25,237 nucleotides of DNA from Isoetes engelmannii (taxonomy: Eukaryota > Streptophyta > Lycopodiopsida > Isoetales > Isoetaceae), in contig JAANSK020171109.1 in assembly GCA_011763485.2 (NCBI GenBank), positions 1 to 25,237 on the forward strand, written 5' to 3'. The notes beneath the pieces are model-generated. The model searched no databases. It was not told the origin of the DNA and was given only the letters and a program-made list of their open reading frames with translations. Below, piece after piece: positions 1 to 9,861 of this stretch. Every line of letters begins with the position of its first letter. Within the stretch, counting starts at the first letter, position 1. The position numbers and the translations under genes are program-made.

Positions 1-30
1 AAGCATAAAAACTTGATGTCTGTTGTTCTG

Positions 31-102
31 GGACTTCGGTCCTTTTGTTTGTTTGTATTGCTCTAGGACTTCGGTCCATGTACGGTTTAAGGACTTCGGT
101 CC
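31..102 (+). repeat. Three GGAC-TTCG-GTCC hairpin motifs
   Basis: The 12-mer GGACTTCGGTCC occurs perfectly at 31-42, 66-77 and 91-102. Each copy is a four-base-pair GGAC/GTCC stem closed by a TTCG loop, which in RNA is the very stable C(UUCG)G tetraloop. The spacers (23 and 13 nt) are T-rich and unrelated to each other. The motif is not repeated elsewhere in the window as far as I can see. The host element is unknown; it may belong to an LTR or UTR cut off by the window edge. Confidence 0.8.
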
Positions 103-201
103 CCCCCTATGTATTGTTCCGTCGCATGTCCGATTGGATGCTGCCCTGTGGCGTGACGTTAAGATATTCTTATTTTATCTTATCTTATTTTAAATATCCT
201 G

Positions 202-1195
202 TGTACTTTTGGGCTTGGCTTCTAAATCATATGTGTTCAACCTGCAAGTCCTCTGAGCCACACCCCCAGGCTTGTTCTATAACATTAAAACAGTGCATTA
301 CAAGCACCACATAAATCCCACGTTGGAGCGAGGCCCATAACACTACCCGTGTGACTATCTACCCATGAAAAAGCACAGGTTCATCGCTTCCATTCGCACA
401 AGTGCCCACCATCTCCGAATTCAAATAGAAAAATAGATTGGGAGCCACGCCAGGACAGGCTTTGTTAGTGCTACCAGATGGGAACCATTAAAGATGAACG
501 TCACACTTCCCAAAGCTGCCGGGCATATAATCATATCTGGACATGCTACGTTCTATTAGTTAACACCGACGAACCGGTACACATGATGTTGAGCACGCCA
601 TCACTGGTATCGACTATGTTTATGACTTGTACTTTAAAGGTACACTTCTATCGTGGTATGACTTCAAAAGGAAGTTCAATCTACTAAAGAAGATAGAGAA
701 ATATGGGAATTGGTGGTGGTAAGGAACATCCTCTATTATGCAAGGCATCTGGTGGGTAAGTTTCTGGTAACTCACGAGGCTTTGGCAGAATGCTGCTTTG
801 TTTCCTGTTGCTATAAACTCCTTCACCCAAACAAGTTGCTGCAATTATCAGCTAAATGGTCTCTACAAATTGACGATAACGAATTGAAGTGAACGAGGAA
901 ACAAGTGTTGAAGAGTCTGCTTCTTCCAATAAGTGCAAATTTTTACTTGGTAAATCATTCCCAGGGCACCAAGGACTAACCATTTGATTAGTAAATTTGA
1001 TACACAGGTTAGTCCTGCATGTCCCATGTGTGACTCCCTGGATGAAATAATTGAACATTGCTCAATAGATTGCATTGATATCCAAACTTCTTGAGATCGT
1101 GTAAAAGACGTATTTGGATCTCTTCTCCAATCGCAAATATTGTGCTAGGGCTAAACCCTTTGAGGTGTTCCGCATTAAAAAAGATTGCCATACAC
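202..1195 (+). mobile_element. Degenerate LINE C-terminal tail, copy 1
   Basis: This stretch aligns base for base, with scattered differences, to 4618-5634, so it is a dispersed repeat. Translated pieces look like the C-terminal part of a LINE reverse-transcriptase protein. Around 380-600 there is a decayed IRTSAHHLRI segment followed by IKDERHTSQSC, matching the minus-strand tail at 9862-10825 (AIEDEYHTLWIC). Around 1015-1060 there is CPMCDSLDEIIEH, a zf-RVT-like zinc knuckle. Stops and frameshifts break every frame, so no protein is made. The copy ends abruptly at 1195, where gypsy sequence begins. The LINE assignment comes from motif style, not from an RT domain, which is absent here. Confidence 0.6.
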
Positions 1196-1834
1196 CGAAG
1201 CTTGTTATTTTGTGACCCCGAAGCATACTTTCACTACGACACCAGTTCTTGCTCATGCAGATCCTTTGCACCCATATATTGTCGAAGCAAATGTTTCTGA
1301 TTTTGCTCTAGGCGGTATTCTGTCATAGGAGGGGGATGACCATGAATTGAATCCGATCGCGTATCATTCATGGAAGTTCCAGGCTGCTGAGATCAACTAT
1401 CCAATTTATGACAAGGAATTGTTGGCGATAATTGATTCTTTTGAGGAGTGAAGACGTTTTCTGGAAGGGTCTCCTCATAAGATCACAGTATATACAGATC
1501 ATTGAAACCTAGAATATTTTCAGTCCGCCCGGGTACTCAACCGTCGCCAGGCACGGTGGCATACTCAAGTGTTATCATGCATTGACTTTGTGATCAAGTA
1601 CCGGCCGGGACCTCTCCAAGGAAAGCCGGATGCCTTGTCTCGATGCTCCTATCTTGAGCCTAAGCCAGGTGATCCCACATTTGATCAGCAGTCACAGGTC
1701 ATGCTGGGGCCTGATCGCTTCCAGCTTATGGCTATCACTCTGTTCGAGAGGCCTCATGATACAGCCTTATTGGAGTCGATTCGGGCAATTCTCCTCTCAG
1801 ATCCATTGGACATCTTGACTCAATATCCTCTTTT
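1196..1834 (+). pseudogene. Gypsy pol remnant: end of RT and RNase H
   Basis: This is the 5'-truncated start of a Ty3/gypsy pol remnant. Near 1220-1315 the translation gives the RT/RNase H junction (TPVLAHADPLHPYIVEANVS, then DFALGGILS), and near 1400-1440 the [14 protein letters not shown] motif of gypsy RNase H. The conserved end of the RNase H domain ([19 protein letters not shown]) lies at about 1580-1645. In-frame stops interrupt it at ILS*, FEE* and TDH*. The gag, protease and most of the RT are missing, because the element is cut off at 1195/1196 against the LINE copy. From about 1569 one frame stays open to 1964, but integrase homology moves to another frame near 1835. Confidence 0.85.
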
Positions 1835-2964
1835 CAGCAAATGCAGACAAATTATGATCATTTTGAGACACGGGATGGACTTCTCTATGTCCCGGATGGT
1901 GCGCCTAGACTTCGGGTTCTTCAGGCTTGCCATGACTTCCCCATGGCCGGACAGTTTGGAGTAACCAAGACTCTTGAGCTCATTAGTTGGGACTATTGGT
2001 GGCCTGGCTCTGCCGCTTTATTGAGGTTTTCATCCGTTCCTATGATATCTGCTGTCGAGAGAAGGTTCTGAAACATCTTCCTTATGGTCTTCCTCAGCCA
2101 CTGCCTGTTCCAGATGGACCTTGGAAGAGTATCTCTGTGGATTTTATTTCAGAATTGCCACTCTCTCGAGGTCATGATGCCATCATGGTCATTGTTGATC
2201 GCTTCGCCAAGATGGCTAATTTTATTCCTTGTAACGTCACCATCACTAGCGAAGGCACAACTGATCTCTTTCTTCGTGAAGTAGTCAGACATCATGGATT
2301 GCCAGACACTATCATCAGTGATCGAGGACCTCAGTTCGTCGCAGGATTTTGGAAGAGACTTCTGGAACTATTATATATCGACCGCTCTAAGACATCTGGT
2401 CATCATCCAGAAAGTAATGGACAATCAGAACGCATGAATCAGACTTTGGAGTCGTATCTGAGGTGTTTTATCAGTTATCAGCAGGATGATTGGGTCGATT
2501 GGCTTCCATTAGCTGAGTTTGCCTACAATAATTCAGTACATGCCTCCACTGGCCAAACCCCGTTCTTTCCAAACACTGGCCAGCATCCTCATTGGTCTTT
2601 TGACGCCATCGGATCTGACTTTGTCAATCCCAGTGTTGAATCTCGACTTGAGAAACTCCAGGCTCTCCAATCAAATCTTCAGCACCATCTTCTTTAGGCA
2701 CAGGAACGCTATCAACATTATGCTGATCTGCACCGTCAGGAAGCTCCTGCTTTCCATGTTGGTGACCTTGTCTGGCTCCTACGTAGGGACCTCCCTACTA
2801 CACGTCCCTGCAACAAGCTTGACTATCGTTGCCTTGGTCCTTATCAGATCACGGCTCAAGTCAGTGATGTTGCTTTTAGGCTTGAGCTCCCTCCAGCTGT
2901 TTGGCTACACCAAGTCTTTCATGTTTTGGTACTGGAGCCATACATGCCTAATCCCTTCCCAGAT
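1835..2964 (+). pseudogene. Gypsy integrase remnant
   Basis: The retroviral-type integrase of a Ty3/gypsy element, which would insert the cDNA into host DNA. The N-terminal part (about 1841-2030) has the region before the HHCC zinc finger, ending YWWPG. The finger itself is damaged by a deletion or frameshift near 2030-2045. From there one frame runs to 2694. It contains the catalytic core: first Asp in SVDFI, second Asp in IISDRGPQF, and Glu in HHPESNGQSERMNQTLESYL, so the D,D-35-E triad is preserved. Stop codons at 2695-2697 (TAG) and 2965-2967 (TGA) break the C-terminal part, which still reads as the GPYQI/LELP/VFHV segment of chromovirus integrases. Confidence 0.92.
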
Positions 2965-3240
2965 TGAGTCCCACAGCTGCCTCTACCAGTGGAAATCGAT
3001 GATCATGAGGAGTTCGAGGTTCGCAAGATTCTGGACTCTAAGTTTCTCCGTCGACGACTGTATTACTTTGTCGACTGGGAAGGATACGCTCCAAGTGACC
3101 GGACCTGGGAACCTGCCGAGGACCTGAGCAATGCTCCTGATAAGATTGCAGAATTCCACCAACGGTATCTAAACAAGCCAAGTCCAAGTACTCCCGCACC
3201 AGCTTTGAGGACTCAGCGCCGTCATAGGAGGGGGATGGTG
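2965..3240 (+). pseudogene. Chromodomain at the integrase C terminus
   Basis: After the stop at 2965 the same frame resumes and encodes a chromodomain at about 2989-3175. Visible features are EEFEVRKILDSK, an RRRLYYFVDWEGY strand and DRTWEPAEDL, which match the aromatic and W..E pattern of plant chromovirus integrase chromodomains. In this family the domain guides insertion to particular chromatin states. A basic tail follows and the frame ends just inside the LTR. It is the C-terminal piece of the same pol as the integrase, not a separate gene. It identifies the element as a chromovirus; the clade (Tekay, Reina, CRM or other) cannot be settled by eye. Confidence 0.92.
3225..3238 (+). other. 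Polypurine tract of the gypsy element
   Basis: TAGGAGGGGGATGG lies immediately before the TGTGACGACC start of the LTR, the expected position for the plus-strand primer of reverse transcription. Confidence 0.8.
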
Positions 3241-3687
3241 TGACGACCATACGGATATTCGTACTATACGAGCATTATACTCGTATATGCAAAAGATAGT
3301 CGTCACACGGATGCAAAAAGGTAGTTGCATACCTATTCTCCTTTGGTGGTATTCTCCTGCATCTTCCAGATATGCGCGATAGCTTCCAGAAAATCTTAGA
3401 ACATTCTGGAACCTATGTGCATGTACGACACTTGCCAGGATCCCATCCGTTGGAGTGGCACGATCTGGACCGTTGGTATACAAATATATAGAGGAGCCTC
3501 ATTCTTGTCGAACCATTCCAGTTCAACGCTAGTCTTGAGCCTTTAGGCATCTGTCCCGTGTTCCTGCTCACATTCGGGCCATTGTATTTCTGATTTCTTG
3601 ATCATAAATCATATTCTTGTCAATTGTTCGCGTATTTCTTGCATATTTTTCACGTATTTTCCCTTGTTTTCACATAGGTTCATGACA
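3239..3687 (+). mobile_element. 3' LTR of the chromovirus
   Basis: It starts TGTGACGACC directly after the polypurine tract and ends GTTCATGACA, giving the TG...CA ends and imperfect inverted tips (TGTGACG / TGACA). Length is 449 bp. A TATATA box at 3485-3490 would set the start of the R region. No 5' LTR is present in the window, so a target duplication cannot be checked. The first 12 bases are shared with LTRs at 13301 and 14729, but most of the body differs, so these are related families rather than the same one. Confidence 0.85.
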
Positions 3688-4617
3688 CTTGCTTGCTCTT
3701 TTGAGCAGACAAAAATTATCAAGCTATGTATTAGAACTTAAAAAATAGGTTTAAATCGAAAAAATTTTGCTCAAAGATCTAATAGTATTGTTATGGAGTA
3801 GCTATACATGTATTTGATTACAACTCAGTCCCCTTAAAGGATTTTTTTATTCTGAATGTTCTATGATGTTCGTTAAGCAAAAGGAACTTCAAATTTATTT
3901 TCAAAATTAAAAAATTCGAATGTTGGCCATTCCCGTTCTCATCTGTTCCAGTTCCCGTTCCGGATTTTATACCCAAGTTCCCAAAAGTTCCCGTTCCGGG
4001 TAACTATGCCGAACACTGCAATCAGGATCTGTCTTGCTCTGTCCAATCCTGAGAATCTAATAGAGCAATCGCTCTATCTTCTCTGGGCCTCTGTCTTTAA
4101 TTTTAATAAGAAGGTTTTGAGATCAAGCTTAATTCAATACAAGGATCTAGCTTAATTCCATGATAGCAACAACAGTTTCTTTCTTCCTACTCTAAGAGTC
4201 TGTCTATCCAACTCTGATAGCCTCTCTAGGACATTCAACACTTCAGGGATATGGAGGCAATAATAAAATGACTTAGATCATCAAAGGTTCAGGAATAAGG
4301 TTCATATCTAGCTTCTCTGTCCACAATTATGAAATTGGGCGATTATATATGATTCACAGCCTTTTGGGAAAAGTTTTCCCTCTTGCTCAATTCAGATCTC
4401 CTTTAGCTTAAATCAACTTGATCTGCCTTAATTGGCTCCATTCTAGTCTATCGACCAGTTTCTGGCAGCATTCCAGATCCTTTATTCAACTGGTCGCTAT
4501 TATTGTAGCGATCAACATTTAACAGATTTGTTTTTGATTATTTTAAAGGTTCAATAACTTTCCTAAGGATTTAACTTTTAGAATAAATTAAGCATACATT
4601 TCATTTTAGATCTCATA
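3688..4617. other. AT-rich intergenic stretch
   Basis: No gene is visible. Between about 3925 and 4015 there is a short repetitive segment built from GTTCCCGTTCC and related words. It reads on the minus strand as GTGTTCGGCATAGTTACCCG followed by GGAACGGGAAC-type repeats, which looks like the end of some transposable element. The rest is unassigned AT-rich sequence. Confidence 0.4.
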
Positions 4618-5634
4618 TGTACTTTTGGGCTTAGCTTCTAAATCATCTGTGTTCATCCTGCAAGTCCTCTGAGCCACACCTCCAGGCTTGTTCTATAACA
4701 TCAAGACAACGCATTACCAGCACCACATAAATCTCACACTGGATCGAGACCCATAGCGCTACCTGCATGTCCTCTACCCACGAAAAACCGCAGGTTCATC
4801 GCTTCCATTCGCACAAGTGCCCACCATCTCCGCATTGAGACAGACAAAAAGATTGTGCTACCACACCAGATAGGAACCAATCAAGATGTCACACTTCCCA
4901 AAGCTGGCCGGCGTATAATCAGGTTTGGACACGCTATGCTCTGTTGGTTAGGACTGACCAATCGCTACACATGATGTTGAGCATGTCATCACTGGTATCG
5001 ACTATGTTTATGATTTGTGCTTTCAAGGTACAGTTCTATCGTGGTATGACTTCAAAAGCATGTCATTACTGGTATCGACTATGTTTATGATTTGTGCTTT
5101 CAAGGTACAGTTCTATCGTGGTATGACTTCAAAAAGAGGTTCAATCTACTAAAGAAGATAAAGAAATCTGGGAATTGATGGTGGTAAGGAACATCCTCTA
5201 TTATGCAAGGCATCTAGTGGGCAAGTTTCTGGTATTGGCAGAATGCTGCTTTGTTTCCTGTTTGCTATAGACTTCTTCACCCAAACAAGTTGCTGCAATT
5301 ATCACCTAAATGGTCTCTACAACTTGACGAGAACGAATTGAAGCGATTGAGGAAACAAGAGTTGAAGAGTCGGCTTCTTCCAAAAGCGCAAATTCTTACT
5401 TGGTAAATCATTCACAGGGCACCAAGGACTAATCCTTTGGTTAGCAAATTTGATACGCAGGTTAGTCCTGCATGTCCCATGTGTCTCCCTGGATGAAATA
5501 ATTGAACATTGCATTGATATCCAAACTACTTGAGATCGTGTGAAAGAAGTATTTGGATCTCTTTTCCAATCGCAAATACTGTGCTAGGGCTAAACCCTTT
5601 GAGGTGTTTTGCATTAAAGAAGACTGCCATACAC
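4618..5634 (+). mobile_element. Degenerate LINE C-terminal tail, copy 2
   Basis: Second copy of the repeat at 202-1195, in the same orientation and with the same order of motifs. These include the shared CCTGCAAGTCCTCTGAGCCA block near 4660 and the zf-RVT-like knuckle near 5475-5520. It differs by point changes, small indels and a 77 bp internal tandem duplication (4981-5134) absent from copy 1. Homology stops at CATACAC (5634). Beyond this point copy 2 continues for about 130 bp with sequence that could be more LINE tail, while copy 1 meets gypsy sequence. All frames are broken. Confidence 0.6.
4981..5134 (+). repeat. 77 bp tandem duplication inside LINE copy 2
   Basis: GCATGTCATC (4981) and GCATGTCATT (5058) start two nearly identical 77 bp units ending at CTTCAAAA. 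Copy 1 has this segment once, so the duplication arose after the copies separated. Confidence 0.9.
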
Positions 5635-6499
5635 TTCCACAAGGGATGGCTTCTCTGGATCATATGTAAGACGTGTAGGACATTAGTGTTCTTCCAGAAT
5701 CACACACTGCGATGGCCGATGAAAGGACAAGCCAACAGTTATGGGAGAATTTCTTTAGGAGGTGATGTAGGTAATATTTTTGCTATTTGATTACCTTCAC
5801 ATGTCCGATAAGGCTATGTAGATGGTATTACATAGAATTATGCCACCACTCGTTGGCCACCTCGTGGTTTTACAGGGCATAAAACCCCATTGCCCATCAA
5901 TTACCAAGCGTAATGCATAGTTGGGTGCAATTATGTTGAATAGAGTGGCTTACAACTAACACTTTTCACATAATATCATTCCATGTTATAATTTACATGT
6001 AATTATGAAGTAATTGAACTCAACCATGCATTAAGAGAGGTGGATATTGTTATAGGGTAAGCTGTTTGGGACCTGGTGACTGCTATGACTGGTGACGTAG
6101 GCAGCCCACCAGAGTAAACATGGAAAACTGTATCAAACAGCTTAACAATATGATAGTTGGGAGTGCTCTTTGTCCACAACTTTTACTCATTTGGCTTGTG
6201 ACACGTAATCAGTATGCAACTAGCATTGTTGTAAGTGATATGGCAACTTGAATTGCGCCACAAAAGATTATAACGACCCAACTGTCATATTGAGTATGAA
6301 GAAGAGGTTGTGTCCGAACAGAATTTGTTCGAGAATCTAATCCAACTATCATGTTGAGTATGAAGAAGAGGTCGTGTCCGAATGGAGATTGTGTTCTAGG
6401 ATTAAAAGAGGCAAGTTGAGATGGATATATGAGGCTCATGGGGATACAACACAATACACAATGGCTATGGTCGGTGCTGGTACTTAAAAGTGGTACGAG
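5635..6499. other. Unassigned intergenic DNA with a 64 bp tandem repeat
   Basis: No coding region is recognisable. The one clear structure is a two-copy direct repeat with period 64: CCAACTGTCATATTGAG... at 6278-6318 and CCAACTATCATGTTGAG... at 6342-6382, both ending GTGTCCGAA. The first ~130 bp may be residual LINE tail. Confidence 0.5.
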
Positions 6500-6974
6500 T
6501 TATGTTTCCAAAAAGAGGAAGGTGAACTTTGGCCATTGTGAAGGGACGTGGCGGATATGGGGGCTCAATAATTAAAACCATTAAAAATAAAAAAGTTAGG
6601 ATAGTGGTCCGAGCCTTCCCAAAGGACACATTGAAAACATGTAGACACGTGGATCCACGAAAGCAACGTACTAAAGATAATGTTGTACAGTTGGCACTAT
6701 AGACTTCCTCCCTTTTTTTGACTAATATCTCGCTCTGTTATTTTATTTACGTCGGCGTAGCTTTCGAGAGCTTTGGCGATGGTGAATTCTGCTATTTGGC
6801 AACTTGTAAGTGGCGTCTGTCCGTAGTGTGTAAAAAACAAGATATTTTTTTCTTGTGGCGTGGTGAGTGCGCAGGGGACCACGCTCAAATCCGGCGGTGG
6901 CTTCTTGGCCATGAATTCTTCCTAGGATTAAGCCCTACCGAGCTTTTGTCTTTCCGCCGTTTGAAGCTGCTGCT
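6500..6974 (+). promoter_or_regulatory. Upstream region and 5' leader of the ASG1-like gene
   Basis: This is the sequence directly upstream of the ASG1-like start codon. It contains a G-box/ABRE-like core, CACGTG at 6646-6651, overlapping a perfect 12 bp palindrome CGTGGATCCACG at 6648-6659. ACGTG cores are known binding sites for plant bZIP (ABF/ABI5) and bHLH factors. A pyrimidine-rich stretch (CTTCCTCCCTTTTTTT) follows near 6704-6719. I cannot place the transcription start, so the promoter/leader boundary is unknown. Confidence 0.4.
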
Positions 6975-9393
6975 ATGGTGCAGAACGAGCTCAATTCTTC
7001 GCGTTTTGGTTTGGATATGCGCTGGCGCTGCCAGGAGGTTGAATCTGCCGCTGGCGGCATGGCAAAAATTGGGGATATGCTTAGACAGTTGAGAAATGGG
7101 CCTCAAATTCGTGCTTCTATTAAACATCAGAGAGATCCAGAAGACGCTTTGGAAGCTAAAATGGCGGTGCAAGAAGATGGACTTGGCTTGAGCCATAAGC
7201 GGCCCAAAATTGAGCCCACCACAGGGGAATTTCTTTGTAAGGTAAGTTTACCAGTGCAGTGGAGGGTATTGTTCTGTAATGCAAAGCTTTTAAGTTCTAG
7301 TGAGTATAAAGAATTTCTTTTGTTCAGATTTCACGTACGTCTTCAGGAGCACCTCAGCATACAGGTTTCCAAGGCGGGCAGGTGCAGATGTTTGCAAGAG
7401 TGCCCAACAATTCTTATCATCCACTAGATGAACCCAGCCCATTAGGCTTAAAACTCAGAAAGACTCCATCATTGTTGGATCTTGTTTCCATGTGTGTTAC
7501 TAAGAATCGGGGCGGAGATATATTTTTTGCATCAACATCTGGTGATGGTCTAGCAGACCAAAAACAGGAATCATTTCTTCCAGAGTCTTGTCCTTCACAG
7601 GGGAAACTTAAAGCATCAAATTTTCCTGCCAAACTTCTAAGGATTGGCTCTTGGGAGGTAAAAGGATAACATATAACTTCTAGGCAAGGAATTAGATTTT
7701 TAGTTTCTTATGAATGATATCTCTTGGTTATGTCAGCGGCATTCAAGATATGAAGGGGATGTGGTTGCGAAGTGCTACTATGCAAAAAGAAAGTTGGTAT
7801 GGGAAGTGCTGGAAAATGGGCTTAAGAGCAAGATAGAAGTTCAGTGGTCAGATATATCTGCAATACAAGCATCATTTCCAGAGAATCAGCCTGCGGTGTT
7901 AGAAGTAGAGGTACTATTCTGTTGATTTTTGCTTGATGTTTTTTTCCCTATCTATGACAGATCATGCTTACATATTTCAGTATTGCAGGTTTCAAGGCCT
8001 CCCTTGTTTTCAAAAGAAACTAATCCTCAACCAAGGAAGCATACCTTATGGGAAGCAACCACCGATTTCACAGGAGGTGAAGCTACAGTTTGCAAGTGAG
8101 TAAAGCTAGTATACCAGTTAATCACAATTTTATTTCCAGTTTGTAAGAACAGCAATTAGACATAACTCTCCTTTTATAGGGTAAATCTGGGAAATGCCAT
8201 CTCATTTCTTTTTGTAGTAAAGCTAGTACACCAGCTACTCACAAATTTAATTCCCAGTTTGTAAGGACATCAATTGGACATAACTCTTCTTTTATATGGA
8301 AAATCTGAATGCCATTGACTTTCTTTTTGTAGGCGACATTACTTGGAATTTCCCGAAGGCATACTAAACAGACATTATGAAAAGCTTTTACAGTGTGATG
8401 CTCGCTTGAGGGCGCTTGCATCACGAAATGGTAGAAGCAACATTGTTCCAAATGAAGATGATGGCAGGCGGTCAAGTTTGACAGAAACTAATGACGGACA
8501 TTATAGATTGGCAAAGTACGAGACTGATAGTATGGCACACTACAACGAACTGCATTCTAATAGTGTAACAGAAGGCAGTTCTTATAACAAATTAATCTCT
8601 GAAGGTATTGTTAAGCTTGAACCGCTTGCCGTTTCAGACAGTGAATGCTCCCGAAGTTCATGTTCAGGTGTGGCCTCCTGTCTGCAAACTTAGTGCTTCG
8701 GATTTTAGTAATGAAGCGCATCTATGTTAGTCTTTACACTGATGTTTTTTTTTTTGTTTTTTTTTTTTTTTAAATGAAGGCTTTGAAGATGGATGCTCTG
8801 GTTCTGTGGATGGGGGAATACGCTTTCATGAGTTTGGTGCTTTAGCTCCAATAGACGAGGTGGAAGAAGAAAAACCTTCTGTTTCGTCAGGAACGGGTGC
8901 AGACTTAAACCATAAATCTTCTCGTGGTCTGCTACTTCTGACAGGCAATGTTGCACAGTCAGATAAATTGAACGAACTTGCTCAAATTCTTTTAGGAGAG
9001 CCATCTATGCCAAGGCCACTTCATGAGCAAGGGCTTATCAGGGTTGGATCAATGTCTGCCTTTCTCTCAGACGATCAAGCATCATGGTTGCCTACATCCT
9101 ATACTTTTGTGGATGGCTATTCGGGTCCAGATGATAACTTGAACAAATCTGGCTATTATAATGAACAGGATTGTTTCGATGATCTATTCACGTATGTTGA
9201 ACTGGATGTTAAGAAGCTGAAGGATGATAGCATTAGTTCTGGAACTGCTGGCTTGATTAATGCCTCTTTGGATTCTGTGAAGCAATGCTTCAGCAGGCAT
9301 GCTTCTGCAGGTGATTTGCTAGTCAACTTACCAAGAATTGCTTCTCTGCCCCAATTGTTCGAACCTAATTTTCATTCATCCATGTCCAGATAA
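6975..9393 (+). CDS. ASG1-like: ASG1-like protein with TRF2/HOY1 PH-like domain (six exons)
   Basis: My exon model is 6975-7241, 7328-7657, 7737-7910, 7989-8095, 8333-8667 and 8780-9393. It gives one open frame of 608 aa. Every intron is GT-AG, with donors GTAAGT, GTAAAA, GTACTA, GTGAGT and GTGTGG. Exons 1-3 end in phase 0; exons 4 and 5 are split-codon joins. Residues 1-89 are divergent. Around 135-150 lies the family motif SPLGLKLRKTPSLLDLV. Residues about 187-321 form the PH-like domain, with KLLRIGSWE, RYEGDVVAKCYYAKRKLVWE, KIEVQWSDI, NPQPRKHTLW and HYEKLLQCD. The C terminus carries GDLLVNLPRIASLPQLF, also typical of the family. These match plant ALTERED SEED GERMINATION 1 and its Arabidopsis paralogs; orthology to one of them is not established. 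The biochemical role is not known to me. No break is visible, so it is probably functional. Confidence 0.87.
8101..8332 (+). repeat. Tandem duplication inside intron 4 with two acceptor sites
   Basis: The fourth intron is almost entirely a two-copy tandem repeat: 8101-8217 and 8218-8332, each starting TAAAGCTAGTA and ending TTTCTTTTTGTAG. The 3' splice site is therefore present twice. The downstream one (AG at 8331-8332) keeps the reading frame. Use of the upstream one (AG at 8216-8217) would retain unit 2 and meet an in-frame TGA before exon 5. Confidence 0.9.
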
Positions 9394-9493
9394 TTTTTGA
9401 AGTGATTTGAGGAGACACTTGTTTGGAAATGTTATTTACATCTAACCAAATACTTTCCTTCGGTGGAAGGTTGTCACCCCTGTACATTATTTA

Positions 9494-9499
9494 AATAAA
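9494..9499 (+). terminator. Poly(A) signal of the ASG1-like gene
   Basis: AATAAA lies 101 bp after the stop codon, in an AT-rich context. It is a canonical near-upstream element for plant 3' end formation. Confidence 0.6.
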
Positions 9500-9615
9500 G
9501 AAAATGGAGCAGCAAGATTACCAGCAAAAGTTTGGGGAATAGTATCTTTTATTTTATTTTTCGTTTGAGATGATGGATTAGGATGCAATTTGCCACAGCA
9601 ATTATAGGATGAAAG

Positions 9616-9673
9616 CTGCTGCGAGAAAAATCAAATGGTATGTTGACTGCTGCGAGAAAAATCAAATGGTATG
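9616..9673 (+). repeat. 31 bp tandem repeat
   Basis: The 27-mer starting CTGCTGCGAGAAAAATCAAA occurs identically at 9616-9642 and 9647-9673, spaced by four bases. It lies downstream of the poly(A) signal. Confidence 0.9.
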
Positions 9674-9861
9674 AGTGTATGGCTACAAGGGGGGCATTCA
9701 AAGGAAATGGATGGTAGCACTTCTCCTTTGGAAGGATGAAAGTGGTTTTTCTTTTCCCGGTGGTTCTTGAATTCATCTATATTTTGTTGTTGTAATTATG
9801 ATTTGAATTAAGTTGAATTAAGTCTTATCGTCCACGGAGTCTAAAGATCTATGGACCCAAT

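Noticed and set aside
45-314. 89-codon plus-strand open frame
   Set aside because: It runs through the UUCG hairpins and into the LINE repeat, with no family resemblance in the translation; a chance frame.
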